The position numbers and the translations under genes are program-made. A model generated the notes under the pieces. It did not search any database. It had not been told where the DNA came from and worked only from the letters and a program-made list of their open reading frames with translations. From NCBI RefSeq assembly GCF_003243465.1, contig NZ_QFQZ01000029.1, positions 1 through 49,703 of the forward strand: a stretch of 49,703 nucleotides of DNA, written 5' to 3'. Below, piece by piece: positions 23,618 to 31,783 of the stretch (position 1 is its first letter; every line of letters begins with the position of its first letter). This stretch comes from Caulobacter segnis (GTDB lineage: Bacteria; Pseudomonadota; Alphaproteobacteria; Caulobacterales; Caulobacteraceae).

Positions 23618-25471
23618 ATGGGAATCGGACTGAAGACCCTGGTCGGCGCGGCCTGCGCCCTGATGATCGCGGGGCCTTCCTTGGCCTCCTCCCCCACTTT
23701 GACCCGCGCCGATCTGCGCGAGGGCCAGGACCTGTCGGGAACCTGGCGCTACTCGGTCGATCCCTATCGCGACGGGCTGGCGGGCTTCCACCGCGGCGCG
23801 CCGGGCGCCGGCCATCGGCGTTATGACGATGTCGACGTCGACGCCCTGACGCGGGCCAAGCCGACCGCGCTCTACGAATACGACATGGATCGCGGCCCGA
23901 CGGCGACCTTGCCGCAAGGCTGGATCGGCCACGACCCGACCCTGCGCCACTACCAGGGGCTGATGTGGTACCAGCGCCGCTTCGACGCGGCGCCGCTGAA
24001 GCCCGGCCAGCGCGCTTTCCTGCGCTTCGAGGCGGTCAACTACACGGCCAAGGTCTTCCTGAACGGCAAGCCCGTCGGAGAGCACGAGGGCGGCTTCACG
24101 CCGTTCTCGATGGAAGTGACCAACCTGCTGCGCGCCAGCAACAACCAGCTGACCGTCGGCGTCGATTCCACGGCCCGCGACGACGGCGTGCCGCCGCCGG
24201 TCACCGACTGGGAGAACTATGGCGGGATCACCCGGCCGATGCGGCTGGTCGTCACGCCCGGCACCTTCATCGACGAGGCCTGGGTGCGCCTGGGCAAGGA
24301 CGGCAGGATCGCCGCCACCGTGACGCTGGACGGCGCCCAGGCGGCCGGCCAGGAGGTGCATGTGCGCGTGGCCGAGCTGGGCCTGGATCTGACCGGCAAG
24401 ACGGATGCGAAGGGCGTGTTGAACGTCTCCGCAGCCGCGCCCAAGCGGCTGGCCCGCTGGTCGCCGGAAAGCCCCAAGCTCTACGACATCATCGTCCAGG
24501 CCGGCGAGGACCGCCTGACCGACCGCGTTGGCTTCCGCACGATCGAGACCAAGGGCTCGGAGATCCTGCTGAACGGCAAGCCGATCTTCCTGCGCGGAAT
24601 CTCGATCCACGAGGAGGAGCTGGGCGACAACCCGGCCCGCACGATCACCGAGGCCGGGGCGCGGGCGCTGCTCAGCGAGGTCAAGGAGGGCCTGCACGGC
24701 AACTTCGTGCGGCTGGCGCACTATCCCCACAGCGAGGTGACCACGCGCCTGGCCGACGAGATGGGCCTGCTGGTCTGGAGCGAGATCCCCGTCTACTGGT
24801 TGGTCGACTTCGCCAATCCGCGCACGCAGGGCCTGGCGCGCGGCATGCTGGCCGACAACATCCGCCGCGACCGCAACCGCGCCTCGATCATCCTGTGGAG
24901 CGTGGCCAACGAGACGCCGATCACCGAGGCCCGCAACGCCTTTCTCTATCAGCTGGTTGACGACGTCCGGGCGCTGGACGACAGCCGCCTGGTCACAGCC
25001 GCCCTGCTGACCGATCGCAAGACGGTGGATGGCCGCCCGCTGATGGGCCTGAACGATCCGTTGGCCGACAAGCTCGATGTGCTGTCGGCCAACACCTATA
25101 ACGGCTGGTACAGCGACGACGCGCTGGACGCCCTGCCCGACATGGCCTGGAAGGCGACCGACAAGCCGCTGGTGTTCTCCGAGTTCGGCGCCGACGCCCT
25201 GGCGGGGTTCAGCGACCCGGTTCTGATGCGCAAGTTCTCCGAGGACTTCCAGACGCGCTACTATGAGAAGACCCTGGCCATGGCCCGCAAGATCCCGACC
25301 CTGCGCGGCATGTCGCCGTGGATCCTGAAGGACTTCCGCAGCCCGCGCCGACAGCATCCGGTCTACCAGCAGGGCTGGAACCGCAAGGGGCTGATCTCGC
25401 CGACCGGTCGCCGCAAGCCGGCCTTCTTCGTGCTGCGCGCGTTCTACGACGAGAAGGCGGCGGGGCGCTGA
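23618..25471 (+). CDS. GH2 glycoside hydrolase, beta-glucuronidase-like
   Basis: A 617-residue exported enzyme; signal peptide to ~23 (MIAGPSLASS). Domain order is that of GH2: jelly-roll sugar-binding domain (LSGTWRYSVDPYRDG, WYQRRFDAAPLKPGQRAFLRFEAVNY, VFLNGKPVGEHEGGFTPFSMEV, ENYGGITRPMRLVV), immunoglobulin-like domain, then a TIM barrel from ILLNGKPIFLRGISIHEEE. Likely acid/base Glu432 in LWSVANETPI and nucleophile Glu522 in VFSEFGAD. The substrate is a terminal beta-linked sugar; glucuronic acid is suggested by the uronate transporters and mannonate dehydratase nearby, though beta-galactosidase activity cannot be excluded. ATG 23618 follows GGGAGGATGTG. Confidence 0.92.
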   Translation: MGIGLKTLVGAACALMIAGPSLASSPTLTRADLREGQDLSGTWRYSVDPYRDGLAGFHRGAPGAGHRRYDDVDVDALTRAKPTALYEYDMDRGPTATLPQGWIGHDPTLRHYQGLMWYQRRFDAAPLKPGQRAFLRFEAVNYTAKVFLNGKPVGEHEGGFTPFSMEVTNLLRASNNQLTVGVDSTARDDGVPPPVTDWENYGGITRPMRLVVTPGTFIDEAWVRLGKDGRIAATVTLDGAQAAGQEVHVRVAELGLDLTGKTDAKGVLNVSAAAPKRLARWSPESPKLYDIIVQAGEDRLTDRVGFRTIETKGSEILLNGKPIFLRGISIHEEELGDNPARTITEAGARALLSEVKEGLHGNFVRLAHYPHSEVTTRLADEMGLLVWSEIPVYWLVDFANPRTQGLARGMLADNIRRDRNRASIILWSVANETPITEARNAFLYQLVDDVRALDDSRLVTAALLTDRKTVDGRPLMGLNDPLADKLDVLSANTYNGWYSDDALDALPDMAWKATDKPLVFSEFGADALAGFSDPVLMRKFSEDFQTRYYEKTLAMARKIPTLRGMSPWILKDFRSPRRQHPVYQQGWNRKGLISPTGRRKPAFFVLRAFYDEKAAGR

Positions 25472-25543
25472 AGGGCCTCGACGATCTTAGACCATGGTCG
25501 GGGTGGCGCGGCTGTCCCGACGCCGCTAACCGGACAGGCGGTA

Positions 25544-25556
25544 TTGGCCCGATCAA
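25544..25556. promoter_or_regulatory. Weak candidate GntR operator upstream of MFS gene
   Basis: TTGGCCCGATCAA is 10 of 13 identical to TTGGCCTGACCAG at the manD promoter and is itself a dyad (TTG..CAA). It lies about 50 nt before the MFS start, just before the GAGG ribosome site. Confidence 0.35.
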
Positions 25557-25569
25557 CGATGAGGATGGC

Positions 25570-25608
25570 ATGACGACGCGCGGGAAGCTGACGGCGGCCA
25601 TCGCATGA
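25570..25608 (+). CDS. Possible 12-codon leader peptide before MFS gene
   Basis: ATG at 25570 with GAGG 5 nt upstream encodes MTTRGKLTAAIA and stops in an ATGA overlap with the MFS start. The MFS gene itself has no clear ribosome site, so this tiny frame may couple translation. It may also be chance. Confidence 0.35.
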   Translation: MTTRGKLTAAIA

Positions 25609-26915
25609 GCCTGGACGTCTCGACCATCCGCCGGGTCACCACGCGGCTGATGCCGCTGTTCTGCATCATGTACCTGATCGCGTACATCGACCGGCAGAAC
25701 GTCTCCTACGCCAAGCTGGAGATGGTCCACGCGCTGGGCCTCAGCGAGGCGGCCTACGGCCTTGGCGCCAGCCTGTTCTTCATCGGCTATTTCCTGTTCG
25801 AGGCGCCGTCGAACCTGATCCTGGCCAAGGTCGGCGCGCGGGTCTGGTTTGCGCGGATCATGTTCACCTGGGGCCTCGTCACCCTGGCGCTGGGCTTCAC
25901 CCAGAACGCCACGATGTTCTACATCCTGCGCTTCCTGCTGGGCGTGACCGAGGCCGGTTTCTTCCCGGGGGTGCTGTACGTGCTGACCCTTTGGTTCCCT
26001 CATGGCCATCGGGCTCGAATGGTCGGGCTGTTCATGATCGCCTCGGCCCTGGCCAACGCCGTCGGCGCGATGATCGGGGGCGCCCTGCTCGATCTGCATG
26101 GCCTGCTGGGCCTGGCGGGCTGGCAGTGGGTGTTCCTGGCCACAGGGGTCCCGGCCGTGCTGATGGCGCCCTATGTCCTCTGGAAGCTTCCGGACGGGCC
26201 CGAAAAGGCGCCATGGCTGGCGCCGGAGCAGAAGGCCTGGCTGGCCAAGACCCTGGCCGAAGAGGACGTGGGCCAGGACACCGGTCACGCCGGGGCCTGG
26301 AAGGCGATGCTGGACCCGCGCGTGCTGCTGCTGGCGGGTCTCTATATCGGCATGCCGCTGGGCGCCTATGGCCTCAGCTACTGGCTGCCGACCATCGTCA
26401 AGGCGTTCGGGGTCTCCAACACCGTCAACGGCCTGATCAACATCATCCCCTGGATCCTGGTCGCCGCCGCCCTGTGGTGGGTCCCGCAGCACGCGGCCAA
26501 GCGCGGGTTCACGGTCTGGCACGTCGCCGGCCCGCCCCTGCTGGCGGCCGTCGCCCTGGTGGGGAGCGTCGTCGTTCCGGGGACCTGGGCCAAGTTCGCC
26601 CTGCTCTGCGTCGCCGCCCCCGCCATCTTCGCCGGCCAGCCCGGCTTCTGGAGCCTGCCGCCCAGCTTCCTGCGCGGCCCGCGCGCCGCCGCCGGCATCG
26701 CCGCGATCAACGCCGTCGGCAACCTCGGCGGCTTCATCGCCCAGAACGTCGTGCCGATCATCCGCGACTCAACCGGCAGCAATCTGGCCCCGATGTTGTT
26801 CCTCGCCGCGTGCCTGACGGTAACCGGTGGACTCGTCTTCGTGGCTTTCCGGGTGCTGAGGCCGGGATCGCCCTCGGCTCAACCGCAAGATTTGCCTAAA
26901 CCCCAGGCAAAATAG
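25605..26915 (+). CDS. MFS transporter, anion:cation symporter type
   Basis: A 436-residue inner-membrane transporter with about twelve hydrophobic segments. The start RRVTTRLMPLFCIMYLIAYIDRQNVSYAKLEM and FFIGYFLFEAPSNLILAKVGARVWFARIM are typical of the ACS branch (hexuronate, glucarate, tartrate and phthalate carriers), as is LGVTEAGFFPGVLYVLTLWFP. It follows the GH2 gene by 133 nt and may take up its product, probably a sugar acid. A good terminator follows at 27033. Exact substrate unknown. Confidence 0.92.
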   Translation: MSLDVSTIRRVTTRLMPLFCIMYLIAYIDRQNVSYAKLEMVHALGLSEAAYGLGASLFFIGYFLFEAPSNLILAKVGARVWFARIMFTWGLVTLALGFTQNATMFYILRFLLGVTEAGFFPGVLYVLTLWFPHGHRARMVGLFMIASALANAVGAMIGGALLDLHGLLGLAGWQWVFLATGVPAVLMAPYVLWKLPDGPEKAPWLAPEQKAWLAKTLAEEDVGQDTGHAGAWKAMLDPRVLLLAGLYIGMPLGAYGLSYWLPTIVKAFGVSNTVNGLINIIPWILVAAALWWVPQHAAKRGFTVWHVAGPPLLAAVALVGSVVVPGTWAKFALLCVAAPAIFAGQPGFWSLPPSFLRGPRAAAGIAAINAVGNLGGFIAQNVVPIIRDSTGSNLAPMLFLAACLTVTGGLVFVAFRVLRPGSPSAQPQDLPKPQAK

Positions 26916-27032
26916 GCTTTTGCGCCGGATTGTCGCAGGGGTGCAACGGCAAGGAGCATTGCCATTTCGCCCAGATTCGATAATGGGTCTGGAACTCGGC
27001 GCACCCCACCGCGTCGACACCTTTTTGTTTCG

Positions 27033-27074
27033 GCCGGCCGGCTCGCCCTCTGGACGAGTCGGCCGGCTTTTTTC
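27033..27074 (+). terminator. Rho-independent terminator after MFS gene
   Basis: A 13-bp stem (GCCGGCCGGCTCG / CGAGTCGGCCGGC, one G-T pair) with loop CCCTCTGGA, followed by six T. It lies 117 nt after the MFS stop and before the convergent GH43 gene. Confidence 0.88.
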
Positions 27075-27109
27075 TTGGCCCAAGGGCCGTAAGCCGCGAA
27101 ATGCGCGAC

Positions 27110-28744
27110 CTAGATCGCCGCGCGGTATTCCCGTTCCTCGTAGTCGAACCAGTCGAAGTCGGCCGGCGCGCCCTGCCCCGACATGTCCTGGCACGCCATG
27201 CCGACGAAGGCGCCCGTAAAGGCCGGCGCGCCCGGCGCGGTGGCCTCGTCGGACAGGATCGAGGCGTCGAACACCTCGGGCAGCCAGGTCCAGCCGCCGC
27301 CCTCTTGCCGGAAGGCGAAGCGCAGGCGCTCGAAGTCGATCTCGACGCGCAGTTCGACGGGGCCGGCCGCCAGCGGGATCGGGGCCGTGAAGCTGTCGGT
27401 CTGCGGGCTGTCGGGCGTGAAGGTCATCACCCGCAGATGCTTGCCCAGTCCGTCGTCGTGGGTGACGTGCAGGTAGTGCAGCTTCGAGGCGTTGTAGTAG
27501 CAGATCAGCCCGGCCGCCTGCTGGAAGTGCCCGGGCTCGAAGTCCAGCCGCGTGGCGGCCGAGTAGCAGTGCGCCTGCTGGCGGCGGGCGACCAGGGCCT
27601 GGCGGAACAGGCTGCCGACCGTCTCGCGGCCGTAGAGCCGCAGGAAGCCGGGCCGGGCCGCCAGACTGAAGATCTGGTCCGGGTAGGGCGTCCGCAGCCA
27701 CTGGAAGTCGATCGGCAGGCTCGCCGCATCGAAGTCCTCGCGAACCGGGGCGGCCGGCCAGGGGTGCTCGGGCAGGTCCGGCGCGGGCGTCTCGAGCGTG
27801 GGATCGCCGGAGCCGTCCAAGGTGCGCGGCCAGCCGTCTTCGCCCCACACGACCTTCTGGATCGCGGTCTCGCGGCCCAGGGTGCAGCGCCCGCGGTTGG
27901 GGATCGGACGCCCGACCAGATAGACCGCGTAGGTCTCGCCGTCGGCGGTCTCGACGAGGTCGGCGTGGCCGGCGCGCTGCAGGGCAGCGTGCGGCCGGTC
28001 ACGCGAAGTCAGCAGGTAGGTGTCGGGGTGCGGCTCGTAGGGGCCGTCGATGGTCCGCGAGCGGGCCATGGTCACCGCATGGCCCCAGCCCGTGCCGCCC
28101 TCGGCGGTGATCAGGTAGTACCAGCCGTCGCGCTTGTAGAGGTGTGGCGCCTCGGTCAGGCCGATCGGCGTGCCCTGGAAGATCACCTTGCGCTCGCCGA
28201 TCAGACGGCCCTCGGCGGCCGAGAACTCCTGCATCACGATGCCGGCGAAGCGGTTCTTGCCCGGCCGGTGATCCCACAGCTGGTTGACCAGCCACTTGCG
28301 GCCGTCGTCATCGTGGAACAGCGACGGATCGAAGCCCGAGCTGTTCAGGTGGATGGGGTCGGACCATTCGCCGTCGATGGTGTCGCAGGTGACCAGGTAG
28401 TTGTGAAAGTCGCGCAGCGAGGCGCCCGAAGCACCGCCCACGGTCGTCCGGCCATAGCGCTTGACGTCGGTGTAGATCAGCCAGAAGCGGCCGTCGGCGT
28501 AGGACAGGCACGGCGCCCAGACCCCGCAGCCGTCCGGGTCGCCCAGCATGTTCACTTGGCTGGCGCGCTGGAGTGGACGGCTCAGCAGCCGCCAGTTCTT
28601 CAGGTCGCGCGAGTGGTGGATCTGCACGCCCGGGAACCACTCGAAGGTCGAGACGGCGATGTAGTAGTCGTCCCCCACCCGCACGATCGACGGATCGGGA
28701 TTGAAGCCGCGCAGGATGGGATTGCGGATCACGGACACGCTCAC
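27110..28744 (-). CDS. GH43 beta-xylosidase/arabinofuranosidase
   Basis: About 544 residues, no signal peptide, so likely cytoplasmic. Five-bladed propeller with the three GH43 catalytic acids: Asp17 in GFNPDPSIVRVGDDYY (base), Asp139 in GFDPSLFHDDDG (pKa modulator) and Glu198 in GLTEAPHLYKRDG (acid). The C-terminal beta-sandwich (~330-544) is as in the XynB-like group: DFQWLRTPYP-type segment, YCYYNASKLHYLHVTHDD-like region and ADFDWFDYEE. The start is ambiguous; GTG at 28744 overlaps the preceding TGA as GTGA, with alternatives at 28738 and 28732. It follows an ExuT-like transporter, so xylo-oligosaccharides or xylobiuronic acids imported by that carrier may be its substrate. Confidence 0.93.
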   Translation of the reverse strand: MSVSVIRNPILRGFNPDPSIVRVGDDYYIAVSTFEWFPGVQIHHSRDLKNWRLLSRPLQRASQVNMLGDPDGCGVWAPCLSYADGRFWLIYTDVKRYGRTTVGGASGASLRDFHNYLVTCDTIDGEWSDPIHLNSSGFDPSLFHDDDGRKWLVNQLWDHRPGKNRFAGIVMQEFSAAEGRLIGERKVIFQGTPIGLTEAPHLYKRDGWYYLITAEGGTGWGHAVTMARSRTIDGPYEPHPDTYLLTSRDRPHAALQRAGHADLVETADGETYAVYLVGRPIPNRGRCTLGRETAIQKVVWGEDGWPRTLDGSGDPTLETPAPDLPEHPWPAAPVREDFDAASLPIDFQWLRTPYPDQIFSLAARPGFLRLYGRETVGSLFRQALVARRQQAHCYSAATRLDFEPGHFQQAAGLICYYNASKLHYLHVTHDDGLGKHLRVMTFTPDSPQTDSFTAPIPLAAGPVELRVEIDFERLRFAFRQEGGGWTWLPEVFDASILSDEATAPGAPAFTGAFVGMACQDMSGQGAPADFDWFDYEEREYRAAI

Positions 28745-30066
28745 GGATTGGGACTCTGGCTGACCGGCTCGGCCTTGGGCGCGATGCGGTCGCGGACGAA
28801 GGTCCATAGGATGAGGGCGCCGACGATGTCGAGCACGCCCAGGGCGACGAAGAACGGGTCGTAGCCGATTGTTGCAACCAGACCGCCGATCAGCAGCGAG
28901 AACAGCAAGACGCCCAGATTGCCCATCATGCCGGCCAGGCCCGCGACCGTCGCGACCTCGTCGCGGCGGAAGAGGTCCGAGGCCATGGTGATCACGGTCA
29001 CCGACAGGGTCTGGTGCGCGAAGCCGCCCAGGCACAGCAGGGCGATGGCGGCGTAGGGACTCTCGACGCGGCCGACGAAGATCATGCCGGTCATCATCGC
29101 CGCGCCCAGGGTGACGGCCCAGCGGCGGGCGTTGATCAGCGAGACGCCGCGGGCCTGCAGGAAGCTGGCGACGGTCGGGCCGAACAGGCAGCCGAGGTCC
29201 GCGGCCACGAACGGCAGCCAGGCGAACATGGCGATCTGCTTGAGGTCGAAGCCGCGGGTCTGGGACAGGTATAGCGGCACCCAGAACGACAGGGTCCCCC
29301 AGGTGGGATCGGCCAGGAAGCGCGGCAGGGCGATGCCCCAGAACTTGCGCTGCTTGAGGATCGACAGGATCGAGGGCTTGGCGCCAGCCTCGGCCAGGTG
29401 CGTTTCCTGGCCCGCGGCGATCCGTGCGCGCTCGTCGTCGGTCATCGAGGGATGCTGGTCGGGCGAGCGGTAGAACAGCAGCCACAGCGCCAGCCAGACC
29501 AGGCCCAGCGCGCCGGTCATGATGAAGGCCGCGCGCCAGTTCCAGGTCAGCACGGCCCACACCACCAGCGGCGGCGCCAGCATCGAGCCGACCGAGGCGC
29601 CGATGTTGAACACCCCGCCCGCGAAGCCGCGCTCCTTGGCCGGGAACCAGGTGGCGACCGTCTTCATGCCCGCCGGCTGGGCCGAGCCCTCGGCAAAGCC
29701 CAGCAGGCCACGCAGGACGGCGAAGCCTTGCCAGTTCGAGGCCAGGCCGTGGGCCATGGCCGCCATCGACCAGGCGGCCGCGAACACCGCGAAGCCGGTG
29801 CGCAGGCCCAGGGTGTCCAGCACATAGCCGCACACCGGCTGCAGCATGATGCCCAGCTGGAACGCCCCGGTGATCCAGGAATACTCCTTCACCGAAATGC
29901 CCAGGTCCTTCAGCACCGTGGGCGCGGCCACGCCCATGGTCGAGCGCGTCAGGTAGTTGATGATCGCGCCCAGCATGACCAGGCCGATGATCCACCAGCG
30001 CAGGGCCCGAAGTTTCGGAAAGGATAGCTTGGCCAAGCGGCGTTTCCTCGTCGGGCGCGCGTTCAT
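28741..30066 (-). CDS. ExuT-like hexuronate MFS transporter
   Basis: A 441-residue inner-membrane MFS protein with twelve hydrophobic segments. It resembles E. coli ExuT: RWWIIGLVMLGAIINYLTRSTMGVAAPTVLKDLGIS, then QPVCGYVLDTLGLRTGFAVFAAAW, GFAEGSAQPAGMKTVATWFPAKERGFAGGVFNIGAS. It would bring uronic acids or uronic-acid-containing oligosaccharides into the cytoplasm. Stop overlaps the GH43 start, so they are one operon. A TGGTACCGCTA dyad-like sequence lies 20 nt before the start. Confidence 0.92.
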   Translation of the reverse strand: MNARPTRKRRLAKLSFPKLRALRWWIIGLVMLGAIINYLTRSTMGVAAPTVLKDLGISVKEYSWITGAFQLGIMLQPVCGYVLDTLGLRTGFAVFAAAWSMAAMAHGLASNWQGFAVLRGLLGFAEGSAQPAGMKTVATWFPAKERGFAGGVFNIGASVGSMLAPPLVVWAVLTWNWRAAFIMTGALGLVWLALWLLFYRSPDQHPSMTDDERARIAAGQETHLAEAGAKPSILSILKQRKFWGIALPRFLADPTWGTLSFWVPLYLSQTRGFDLKQIAMFAWLPFVAADLGCLFGPTVASFLQARGVSLINARRWAVTLGAAMMTGMIFVGRVESPYAAIALLCLGGFAHQTLSVTVITMASDLFRRDEVATVAGLAGMMGNLGVLLFSLLIGGLVATIGYDPFFVALGVLDIVGALILWTFVRDRIAPKAEPVSQSPNP

Positions 30067-30084
30067 TCCGACGCGCTCATCCTC

Positions 30085-30097
30085 TGGTACCGCTACC
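30085..30097. promoter_or_regulatory. Weak candidate operator before ExuT-like gene
   Basis: TGGTACCGCTACC contains GGTA-N4-TACC, a dyad typical of LacI-type sites, and TGGT-N3-GCNA, which also matches the half-site layout at the manD promoter. It lies 19 nt before the ATG. Which regulator would use it is open. Confidence 0.3.
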
Positions 30098-30146
30098 GTC
30101 TAAGGTTGGCGGCGTCCAGCCTGTCGAGGTCGTAGTCAGGCCAGAC

Positions 30147-30656
30147 CTACTCGCTGGCGCGGCCCGCTTTCAGCGCCTTGGCGCGGCTGGCCGCGCGGGC
30201 CGTGTTCGAGGCTCGCGGCTTGGCGGAGGTCTTCCGAGAGCCCGCGCTCGACTTGGCGACGCGCGCGTCCTTCTCGGCGGCGGCGCGTTGCAGCGCGCGC
30301 ATCGAGCGATCCGCCCGCGCCTTGCATCGGGCGTGCATGACCTCGAGCTCCTTGTCGGTCAGCTTTTCGATGCCGATGAACTCGTTTTCCGCGTCGGTGG
30401 TGGCGCGGATCAGCTCGTCGAGCTTGGTTTGCAAGGCCACGCCGTCGCGGTTCTGGGTGTTCTGGATCAGGAACACCATCAGGAAGGTGACGATCGTGGT
30501 GCCGGTGTTGATCACCAGCTGCCAGGTCTCGGAAAAGCCGAAGAGCGGGCCGCTGAGGGCCCAGACCAGAACCAGGGCGACGCAGATCAGGAAGGCCGGG
30601 GGGCTGCCGGTGATCCGGGCGGTGATGTTGGCGAACTTGGCGAACAGCTTGTCCAC
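30147..30656 (-). CDS. Low-affinity iron permease family protein
   Basis: About 169 residues with two transmembrane helices (PPAFLICVALVLVWALSGPL and WQLVINTGTTIVTFLMVFLIQN) followed by NTQNRDGVALQTKLDELIRAT, the family signature. Despite the name, iron transport by bacterial members is not well shown. The C-terminal ~45 residues are an unusual Ala/Lys/Arg-rich tail (SSAGSRKTSAKPRASNTARA) resembling histone-like tails, which may bind nucleic acid or membrane. Start GTG 30656 chosen for the AAGGAGG site 6 nt upstream; a TTG at 30692 is less likely. Confidence 0.85.
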   Translation of the reverse strand: MDKLFAKFANITARITGSPPAFLICVALVLVWALSGPLFGFSETWQLVINTGTTIVTFLMVFLIQNTQNRDGVALQTKLDELIRATTDAENEFIGIEKLTDKELEVMHARCKARADRSMRALQRAAAEKDARVAKSSAGSRKTSAKPRASNTARAASRAKALKAGRASE

Positions 30657-30688
30657 GGAGGACCTCCTTGGCGGTCCTCCGGTAACGC

Positions 30689-30946
30689 TCAAGCCTCGGC
30701 GGAGGCTCCGCCGTCAAATGACGCTTCCGCACGGGCCTCGCCGCCCAGGTTTCCGGCCTCGCCGACGAAACGGTCGCGCCCCTCGGTGCTGGCCGCGGGT
30801 TCCCACACGAAGACGCTGACGCAGTCGTGGTCCGCCGCGATCTCGACGGCCAGCTCCATCGCCTCGCGGTCGTTCTCGGCGGTTTCGGCGATAAAGGTCA
30901 GAGACACGCCGTTCGCGCGGCGCGGGTAAAAGAGGTAGGTCGGCAT
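30689..30946 (-). CDS. Small hypothetical protein
   Basis: About 85 residues starting MPTYLFYPRRANGVSLTFIAETAENDREAMELAVEIAADHDCVSVFVWE, a compact alpha/beta pattern. The C-terminal part is Gly/Ala/Glu-rich and likely disordered. ATG 30946 has GGAG 6 nt upstream; an ATG at 30961 adds five residues. I do not recognise a characterised family. It ends 32 nt before the iron permease-family gene on the same strand, so they may be co-transcribed. Confidence 0.7.
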   Translation of the reverse strand: MPTYLFYPRRANGVSLTFIAETAENDREAMELAVEIAADHDCVSVFVWEPAASTEGRDRFVGEAGNLGGEARAEASFDGGASAEA

Positions 30947-31313
30947 GGGTGCTCCAGCCATTCGAGCGGGAGATTAAGCCTCAAGCTCTGTCTCTCAGCC
31001 ACCGACGCTCGAAAGAAGCCGTGCCGGTGATAGGAACATTCCTAGCACATCTGCGCCGCAACCGGCAGAAAATAAGATACATTTCCGGCCGCATCTATGT
31101 CGGAAACCCGACACCGACCCTTTATATTTAAAAAAGGCAATGTAAAACAAGAAAATCCGGCGAAAGGGAACTTCGTTATTTCGCGGAGGAATACAGCACC
31201 CACAGAAGCTTGAGCATAGCGGCGCTTCCCCGATACTTCTCGAAAACCTGCGCTCCCGCTAGAAAGCGAGCCAGGGGCGCGCCCCTGGAAGCCCAATGAG
31301 ACGGGAGGCTCTC
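30947..31313. other. 367-bp divergent intergenic region
   Basis: Between the small hypothetical gene (-) and VOC gene (+). It is the most AT-rich bacterial stretch here (31068-31160, with TTTATATTTAAAAAAGG), suitable for promoters in either direction. At 31271-31288 is a perfect 18-bp palindrome CCAGGGGCGCGCCCCTGG, close to the VOC start. No convincing ORF. Confidence 0.5.
31271..31288. repeat. Perfect 18-bp palindrome before VOC gene
   Basis: CCAGGGGCGCGCCCCTGG, arms of 9 bp with no spacer. It ends 25 nt before the VOC start codon, so it could be an operator or form a hairpin that affects the ribosome site. Confidence 0.6.
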
Positions 31314-31703
31314 GTGATCGGATACACCCTGGTCGGCAGCAACGACCTCGATAAGGCCAAGGCCTTCTACGACGCCCTTTTCGAGACCGTCGGCGTCAAG
31401 CGCCTGATGGAGTTCCCCACCGGCGGCTGCGCCTGGGGCGCGGAGTGGGGCAAGCCGATGTTCGGGGTCGGCAAGCCCTATGATGGCCAAGCCGCGACCT
31501 TCGGCAACGGCACGATGATCGCCCTGACCGTGGACGAGCGCGCCAAGGTCGACGCCCTGCACGACAAGGCCGTGGCCCTGGGCGGCCAGTGCGAGGGCAA
31601 GCCAGGCGTGCGCGGTGAGGAAGGTCCTCGGGCCTTCTACGCGGCCTATTTCCGCGACCTGGACGGCAACAAGCTGTGCGCGTTCCGCGTGGGCCCGGCC
31701 TAG
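31314..31703 (+). CDS. VOC superfamily (glyoxalase-like) protein
   Basis: A 129-residue protein of the vicinal oxygen chelate fold: GYTLVGSNDLDKAKAFYDALFETVG at the N-terminus, MIALTVDERAKVDALHDKAVALGG in the middle and FYAAYFRDLDGNKLCAF at the end, the last being the usual place of a metal-ligand Glu or partner. Metal residues are incomplete, so catalytic activity is uncertain. The GTG at 31314 has GGGAGG 5 nt upstream; an ATG at 31296 lacks one. Confidence 0.9.
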   Translation: MIGYTLVGSNDLDKAKAFYDALFETVGVKRLMEFPTGGCAWGAEWGKPMFGVGKPYDGQAATFGNGTMIALTVDERAKVDALHDKAVALGGQCEGKPGVRGEEGPRAFYAAYFRDLDGNKLCAFRVGPA

Positions 31704-31721
31704 ATCGCGACAGACGCTCCG

Positions 31722-31761
31722 AAACGAAAAACGGCCGCCAGAGGATTCCTCCGGCGGCCGT
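31722..31761 (-). terminator. Rho-independent terminator after manD
   Basis: Stem ACGGCCGCC / GGCGGCCGT extended by GAGGA/TCCTC, and on the minus strand followed by TTTTCGTTT. It lies 23 nt past the manD stop and between convergent genes. Confidence 0.85.
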
Positions 31762-31783
31762 GTTCCTTGGCGGGCCTAGCGGC

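Noticed and set aside
27110..29995. A 961-codon frame joining GH43 to sequence inside the ExuT-like gene
   Set aside because: The upstream half is the wrong frame of the transporter gene; GH43 similarity begins only at the GTG near 28744.
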